A DNA stretch of 10,876 nt from Parvibaculum sp. GTDB lineage: Bacteria > Pseudomonadota > Alphaproteobacteria > Parvibaculales > Parvibaculaceae. Positions 7,868 to 10,876 of this stretch are shown piece after piece. Below the pieces are notes generated by a model. It ran no database searches. It had not been told where the DNA came from and was given only the letters and a program-made list of their open reading frames with translations. Location: the NCBI GenBank assembly GCA_014359855.1, contig JACIYQ010000362.1:1-10876 (forward strand), given 5' to 3'. How positions within the stretch are numbered: position 1 is the stretch's first letter; every line of letters begins with the position of its first letter. Position numbers and translations under genes: made by a program.

Positions 7868-7892
7868 TGTTTTAGCTCAAAATTTTTTCAGC

Positions 7893-8339
7893 CTAAGCGC
7901 CGAGTGCCGCTCTCGCTTCGTGGGCACCGGCACCCAGCGCATCGGCGATGGTGGTCCCGTCGAGGATCGCCGCCGCCGCGTCGCGTACCTCCCGCATCGT
8001 CCGGCGGACGGCACAGGATTTTTCGTCCCGGCAATCGGCACAACGCCGGTAGCCGGTAAGACTCGCACAGGGGATTGGCGCCAATGGCCCGTCCATAATG
8101 CGAATAATCTGTCCGAATGTGATCGCATCTGCCGGCTTCGCCAGCGCATAACCGCCGAACTTGCCGCGCTGGCTGCGGACAAGGCCGTGCTTCCGGAGAT
8201 CGAGCAGGATCAGCTCGAGAAACTTCCGGGGCACATTCTGCCGCTCCGCTATGTCGGCTGCCTGAAGCAAGTTGCCTTCCTCCTGGGTTGCCAGTGCGAT
8301 CATGGCTTTCAGCGCGTATTTGGCTTTTTGCGATAACAT
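7893..8339 (-). CDS. Rrf2-family transcriptional regulator with four cysteines
   Basis: This is a DNA-binding regulator of the Rrf2 family (IscR, CymR, NsrR, RirA relatives), likely controlling the sulfate-uptake genes behind it. Its 148 residues start with the family's MLSQKAKYALKAMIALA. A winged helix-turn-helix follows (recognition region about 25-50; wing SQRGKFGGYALAKP, 56-69), then a dimerisation helix. Cysteines stand at 91, 100, 103 and 109 (C-x8-C-x2-C-x5-C), in the region where IscR-type members bind an iron-sulfur cluster with three cysteines. It may therefore sense cluster or sulfur status, or use cysteine chemistry. It is the first gene of a minus-strand cluster rrf2-sbp-porin-cysTWA. 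No Shine-Dalgarno precedes the ATG: the candidate operator abuts it. A CymR-like role in cysteine/sulfate control is inferred from context. Confidence 0.92.
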   Translation of the reverse strand: MLSQKAKYALKAMIALATQEEGNLLQAADIAERQNVPRKFLELILLDLRKHGLVRSQRGKFGGYALAKPADAITFGQIIRIMDGPLAPIPCASLTGYRRCADCRDEKSCAVRRTMREVRDAAAAILDGTTIADALGAGAHEARAALGA

Positions 8340-8358
8340 TTGTCTATCTGTTAAGTAG
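8339..8358 (-). promoter_or_regulatory. Candidate Rrf2 operator, copy B, at the rrf2 start
   Basis: The minus strand reads CTACT TAACA GATAGACAAA. The first bases overlap the predicted -10 element and the last A is the A of the rrf2 ATG. It shares the pattern CTACT(N5)GAT(A/C)GACAAA with the site before sbp. A repressor bound here would block its own promoter. It contains outer dyad symmetry CTA...TAG around a centre at 8351. Confidence 0.5.
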
Positions 8359-8385
8359 GGTATGATCGGGGCGATGTCTCGTCAA
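8357..8385 (-). promoter_or_regulatory. Predicted sigma-70 promoter of the rrf2-sbp-porin-cysTWA cluster
   Basis: On the minus strand TTGACG (8385-8380) and TACCCT (8362-8357) are separated by 17 bases. The -35 is close to consensus, the -10 is weak (three of six). The -10 ends only 17 bases before the ATG, so the leader would be about ten bases and lack a ribosome-binding site. A weak -10 overlapped by an operator-like motif fits a regulated promoter. Confidence 0.45.
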
Positions 8386-8595
8386 CATCTATTTTCACGC
8401 GTTCTTTTGAAGTTCGAATACTATAACATAAAAATATCGTGTTATTGTTCCGGGTGCCGATGGCAACAGAAGGATTAAGCCGGATTCGCGCGAAGATAGG
8501 AAGCAGCCGTCATCCGGCTCACATGGCGTTCGCGCCCGAAGAGTGGCATTTTGGGCCCCGCGAATTGGAGCCGGAAAGGCGACAGGAAAAGCCTC
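8386..8595. other. Intergenic region between divergent rrf2 and the diguanylate cyclase gene
   Basis: The part at 8400-8440 is AT-rich and is the likely promoter zone for the plus-strand gene. TTGAAG lies at 8407-8412 and TAAAAA at 8429-8434, 16 bases apart; TATAAC at 8422-8427 is another -10-like string. From about 8445 to 8595 the sequence is GC-rich and would be a long 5' leader. I see no convincing small gene or riboswitch in it. Confidence 0.3.
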
Positions 8596-9315
8596 ATGAA
8601 GATCGGGGACGGCAAACCGATAAGCGGCATTTCCCGGCTCACGGCGCGCGAGCGCGCCAGGGCAGGGGATGGCGCGGCCTCTTCCGGCAGCGCCGCTGTC
8701 AGCGACAGCGCCAGCATCATGGGCATCCCGGAAGCCGAACTCACGCCGCGCGTGCGCGATGCGCTGATGGAACTCATGGGCGAGGTGGACAGTTTGCGCC
8801 GCGAGGTGTCGGGCCTGCGCGAGCGGCTGCGGGAGAGCGAGCAGCTTGCCGACCGCGATCCCCTGATCCCCGTGCTCAACCGCCGGGCTTTCGTGCGCGA
8901 ACTCAGCCGCGTCATCGCCTATGGCCGCCGCTACGGCGACCCGGCGGGGCTCGTCTATTTCGATATCGACAATTTCAAGCAGGTGAACGACGCGCATGGC
9001 CACGCCGCGGGCGACGCCGCGCTTCATCATCTCGCCAAGCTTGTGCTCGGCCATGTGCGCGAGACGGATATCGTGGGGCGGCTCGGCGGCGACGAACTCG
9101 GCCTCATCCTTGTACGGACGGACGAGGTGGCGGCGCAGTCGAAAGCGTCCTCTCTATCCGATCTCGTCGCCCGCCAGCCGCTCCGATACGGGGGCAGCGA
9201 AATCCGCCTGTCGATCTCCGTCGGCGCCGTCGCCTTCACCGGCGATGACGGGCCCGACGATGCGCTCGCCCGCGCCGACCGCGCCATGTACGAGGCCAAG
9301 CGCAAGGGCGAGTGA
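8596..9315 (+). CDS. Diguanylate cyclase (GGDEF domain) with GGDEL variant and intact I-site
   Basis: This is a predicted cytoplasmic enzyme that makes cyclic di-GMP from two GTP. From ATG 8596 it has 239 residues. A low-complexity N-terminus (1-40) is followed by the conserved stretch MGIPEAELTPRVRDALMELM (42-61) and a coiled coil (about 62-85), likely for dimerisation. The GGDEF domain (about 86-239) includes DPLIPVLNRRAF, FDIDNFKQVNDAHGHAAGD (metal and substrate binding), the product-inhibition I-site RETD (155-158) and the active-site motif GGDEL (164-168), where Leu replaces the usual Phe. SVGAVAF and ADRAMYEAKRKGE close it. AGGA eight bases upstream supports ATG 8596 over a TTG at 8551. 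No sensor or membrane segment is visible. The D and E needed for catalysis are present, so activity is plausible. Confidence 0.9.
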   Translation: MKIGDGKPISGISRLTARERARAGDGAASSGSAAVSDSASIMGIPEAELTPRVRDALMELMGEVDSLRREVSGLRERLRESEQLADRDPLIPVLNRRAFVRELSRVIAYGRRYGDPAGLVYFDIDNFKQVNDAHGHAAGDAALHHLAKLVLGHVRETDIVGRLGGDELGLILVRTDEVAAQSKASSLSDLVARQPLRYGGSEIRLSISVGAVAFTGDDGPDDALARADRAMYEAKRKGE

Positions 9316-9317
9316 GA

Positions 9318-9524
9318 TCAGGCAATGATGTCCGGCAGCAGGATGTCGTCGATTTCCTGGATGCGGTCGCGGAGCTGAAGCTTCTTTTTCTTCAGCCGCT
9401 TGATCTGGAGATGGTCCGGCAGGGGCAGCGCCTCGAGCGCGTAAATCGCGTCGTCGAGGTCGCGATGCTCTTCCTTGAGCCCCGCGAGCGTTTGCCGAAG
9501 CTCCTGTTCTTCCTGTTCGGTCAT
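9318..9524 (-). CDS. DUF465 (YdcH-like) small coiled-coil protein
   Basis: A 68-residue protein of the DUF465/YdcH family, short helical proteins common in proteobacteria with no settled function. It shows the family pattern of two helices: EEQELRQTLAGLKEEHRDLDDAI (about 4-26) and HLQIKRLKKKKLQLRDRIQEID (about 38-59), linked by a short turn with PLPD. Its stop lies two bases from the stop of the convergent GGDEF gene. A paralogue lies beyond ubiX at 10405. The ribosome-binding site before ATG 9524 is weak. The 85 bases between it and ubiX are GC-rich and hold nothing I can name. Confidence 0.85.
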   Translation of the reverse strand: MTEQEEQELRQTLAGLKEEHRDLDDAIYALEALPLPDHLQIKRLKKKKLQLRDRIQEIDDILLPDIIA

Positions 9525-9609
9525 CTTGTGTCCGGTAAGGCGGGGCGCCGCCGACCCCGAGGCAAAGGTTTTAACGCGGCGGCGGCGCGGCCGGCAAGCG
9601 GGAAGGCGT

Positions 9610-10293
9610 TCAGGCTTTCGGTTTGCCGCCAGGGCGCTTTCCGGCGCCGGCGGGGGTTTTGACCGGGCTGCGGCGGCCGTCCTTCAAGTCCTCGCCCCAG
9701 CGCTTCGTCGGGCCGAGGTCGAGGTCGAAGAGGTCGAGCGCGCGCGCCGCCGTCTGCGTCACGAGTTCGTCGACGCTGGCGGGCTTCGTATAGAGGCCGG
9801 GCACGGGCGGGGCGATCACCGCGCCCATTTCGGAAAGCTGCGTCATCGTGCGCAGATGGCCCGTGTGAAGCGGCGTCTCGCGCACCATCAGCACGAGGCG
9901 GCGGCGTTCCTTCAGCACCACGTCGGCCGCCCGCGTCATGAGCGAGGAGGTCACGCCCGTCGCGATTTCCGACATGGTGCGGATGGAGCAGGGCGCGACG
10001 ATCATGCCCATCGTCTTGAAGGAGCCGCTTGCGATCCCCGCGCCGATGTCGTCCACCCGGTAGCGCGTATGGGCGAGCTTCTCGACATCCTTCGCCTTCA
10101 GTCCCGTCTCGTAGCCGAGCGTCATCTCGGCCGCCTTCGTGATCACGAGATGCGTCTCGACGCCCGCCGCCTTCAGCAGTTCCAGCACGCGCACGCCATA
10201 GGCGACGCCGGACGCGCCGGAGATTCCGACGATCAGGCGCGGCGCGGTCCCGTCGCGGGACTTCCGGAAACTGTTACCGGGCGTTCTGGTCAT
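9610..10293 (-). CDS. ubiX: Flavin prenyltransferase UbiX
   Basis: UbiX joins a dimethylallyl group to reduced FMN to make prenylated FMN, the cofactor of UbiD-type decarboxylases in ubiquinone synthesis and aromatic-acid metabolism. The 227-residue product has the flavoprotein fold motifs LIVGISGASGVAYGVRVLEL (20-39), VAPCSIRTMSEIATGV (99-114) and the strongly conserved RETPLHTGHLRTM (138-150) with PPVPGLYTKPASVDELV (162-178). It is longer than most family members (about 190-200), with an N-terminal lead of 18 residues and a basic, Pro/Gly/Lys-rich tail (about 205-227) that is probably disordered. Its ATG at 10293 has no clear Shine-Dalgarno. No ubiD is in the window. An alternative label is Pad1/aromatic decarboxylase subunit, the older name for this family. 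Confidence 0.93.
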   Translation of the reverse strand: MTRTPGNSFRKSRDGTAPRLIVGISGASGVAYGVRVLELLKAAGVETHLVITKAAEMTLGYETGLKAKDVEKLAHTRYRVDDIGAGIASGSFKTMGMIVAPCSIRTMSEIATGVTSSLMTRAADVVLKERRRLVLMVRETPLHTGHLRTMTQLSEMGAVIAPPVPGLYTKPASVDELVTQTAARALDLFDLDLGPTKRWGEDLKDGRRSPVKTPAGAGKRPGGKPKA

Positions 10294-10296
10294 AAT

Positions 10297-10383
10297 GCCA
10301 GAGACTTACACGGAACTGCCCGTTTTTGCGAGAGGACGTTCGACACGGACCCGAAAAGGAGTCACAATTCTGTCGTCTCTGGC
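10297..10383. repeat. 9-bp inverted repeat flanking the ubiX/DUF465 divergent intergenic region
   Basis: GCCAGAGAC at 10297-10305 and its exact complement GTCTCTGGC at 10375-10383 are 69 bases apart. Read in the direction of each gene, both leaders carry GTCTCTGGC followed by an A/T-rich TTA: four bases before the ubiX ATG and 21 bases before the ATG of the plus-strand DUF465 gene. It could be a shared regulatory or leader motif, or chance. Confidence 0.4.
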
Positions 10384-10404
10384 TTAACGAAAGGACGGAA
10401 TGAG

Positions 10405-10578
10405 ATGGCTTTGGAGTCTCACATTGCCGAGCTTCGTGATCGACATAAGGCTCTCGAACAGGAGATCGACCACCAGACACATCACCCCGGCAGCGACGAT
10501 CTTCGCATCGCTGAACTCAAGAAACAAAAATTGAGGTTGAAGGAGGAAATCGAAAAACTTTCCTCTCGCGCCGCCTGA
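10405..10578 (+). CDS. DUF465 (YdcH-like) small coiled-coil protein, second copy
   Basis: A 57-residue DUF465/YdcH-family protein. It has two charged helices, ESHIAELRDRHKALEQEID (4-22) and DLRIAELKKQKLRLKEEIEK (32-51), joined by a HHPGS turn. LKKQKLRLKEEI is the family hallmark. The ATG at 10405 has AAGGA nine bases upstream. It is transcribed away from ubiX and ends just before a strong terminator, so it forms a single-gene transcript. Its function is unknown. It differs from the copy at 9318-9524 in length and composition, so the two are diverged paralogues, not a recent duplication. Confidence 0.88.
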   Translation: MALESHIAELRDRHKALEQEIDHQTHHPGSDDLRIAELKKQKLRLKEEIEKLSSRAA

Positions 10579-10607
10579 GGGCGGCGACGCCAAAACAGGA
10601 GTTTCAG

Positions 10608-10633
10608 CGCCGGGCCCTTGAGCCCGGCGTTTT
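10608..10633 (+). terminator. Intrinsic terminator after the second DUF465 gene
   Basis: A perfect 8-bp GC stem CGCCGGGC/GCCCGGCG with a six-base loop (CCTTGA) is followed at once by TTTT. It starts 30 bases past the stop codon and is the clearest Rho-independent terminator in the window. Confidence 0.88.
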
Positions 10634-10664
10634 GCATGAAGGGTGCTGCGGTGGCAGAAACTGA

Positions 10665-10876
10665 ATGGTTGATGCTTTAAACCAACCTGTCATTGCCGGG
10701 CTTGACCCACTACTGTCCGGTTTAAATTTTTCCGAGTTGGTTCAAGCTTTTGATTTTGCGAGCGAAACGCCTGTTCGCCAGCACTCGGGACTCGGAACCG
10801 CGAAATTGAGTTTACTGGATCACCCGGATGTCCTGATCGGCTCCGAATTCAGAAAGCCGGGCCGTTTTCAAAACCC
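10665..10876 (+). CDS. Unrecognised open frame running off the window end
   Basis: An ATG at 10665, directly after an in-frame TGA, opens a frame of at least 70 codons with no stop before the window ends. The visible product contains FSELVQAFDFASETPVRQHS and SLLDHPDVLIGSEFRKPGRF; I recognise no family. There is no good ribosome-binding site. The first codons run through a half palindromic repeat (10688-10708), and composition is more AT-rich than in the upstream genes, so the true coding start may lie later or the frame may be accidental. It could be the 5' end of a gene in a mobile element. On the other strand a short frame ending at about 10812 is an alternative. Confidence 0.25.
   Translation, partial: MVDALNQPVIAGLDPLLSGLNFSELVQAFDFASETPVRQHSGLGTAKLSLLDHPDVLIGSEFRKPGRFQN
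10688..10708. repeat. Half of a palindromic alphaproteobacterial intergenic repeat
   Basis: CATTGCCGGGCTTGACCC has the form of the left arm, loop and first bases of the right arm of the CATTGCCGGG-CTTGA-CCCGGCAATG type of palindrome that is frequent between alphaproteobacterial genes (from general knowledge). Here the right arm stops after CCC and unrelated AT-rich sequence (ACTACTGTCCGG...) begins, as if the repeat were cut by an insertion or rearrangement. Confidence 0.4.

Noticed and set aside
5953..7875. A 640-codon plus-strand open frame opposite the porin and sbp genes
   Set aside because: It is antisense to two clear genes with signal peptides and family motifs. The product is Arg/Glu/Val-rich with no domain I recognise, as expected from the complement of GC-rich codons.
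8459..8595. ATG at 8459 as the start of a small plus-strand gene or of a longer GGDEF protein
   Set aside because: It is not in the GGDEF frame and leads into shadow sequence; ATG 8596 has a proper ribosome-binding site and fits the family's N-terminus.
8395..9054. A minus-strand open frame opposite the GGDEF gene
   Set aside because: It overlaps all catalytic motifs of the diguanylate cyclase and shows His/Ala/Arg-rich shadow composition.
1..10876. CRISPR arrays, tRNA or rRNA genes, riboswitches
   Set aside because: I saw no regularly spaced direct repeats, no tRNA cloverleaf, no rRNA-like sequence and no recognisable riboswitch core.

Overview
The window reads as a chromosomal stretch of a GC-rich alphaproteobacterium. 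The support is a pair of small DUF465 (YdcH-like) proteins flanking ubiX, a GGDEF protein whose linker begins MGIPEAELTP (a form I associate with alphaproteobacteria), and GC-rich codon use from about 2000 to 10600. A Parvibaculum-like or other Hyphomicrobiales host is a guess only. Both ends look foreign: bases 1 to about 1980 and from about 10640 onward are visibly richer in A and T.

Layout. Bases 1-143 are the right end of an IS3-family element. Directly after it, in the same reading frame and without a convincing start, lies a large remnant (199-1935, + strand) of an ATPase fused to a phosphoribosyltransferase-like domain. It has a Walker B motif but no Walker A, so it looks beheaded by the insertion; the architecture resembles prokaryotic conflict (defence) ATPases. 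Bases 1982-2429 (- strand) hold a collapsed alkyl-sulfatase pseudogene, in which three pieces of the family are joined by large deletions and a frameshift.

The core is a six-gene minus-strand cluster from 8339 down to 2512: an Rrf2-family regulator, a periplasmic sulfate-binding protein, an OprO/OprP-type outer-membrane porin, cysT, cysW and cysA. Together these give a route for sulfate or thiosulfate across the outer membrane (porin), through the periplasm (binding protein) and over the inner membrane (CysTWA). A 20-bp motif, CTACT(N5)GAT(A/C)GACAAA, occurs once at the rrf2 start, overlapping a predicted -10 element, and once just upstream of the binding-protein gene. I propose it as the operator of the Rrf2 protein, giving autoregulation plus control of the transporter.

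The last third is ordinary chromosome: a diguanylate cyclase with a GGDEL variant motif (+), a DUF465 protein (-), ubiX flavin prenyltransferase (-), a second DUF465 protein (+) and a strong intrinsic terminator. The final 240 bases hold half of a palindromic repeat of a kind common between alphaproteobacterial genes, and an open frame that runs off the end; this may be another mobile-element boundary.
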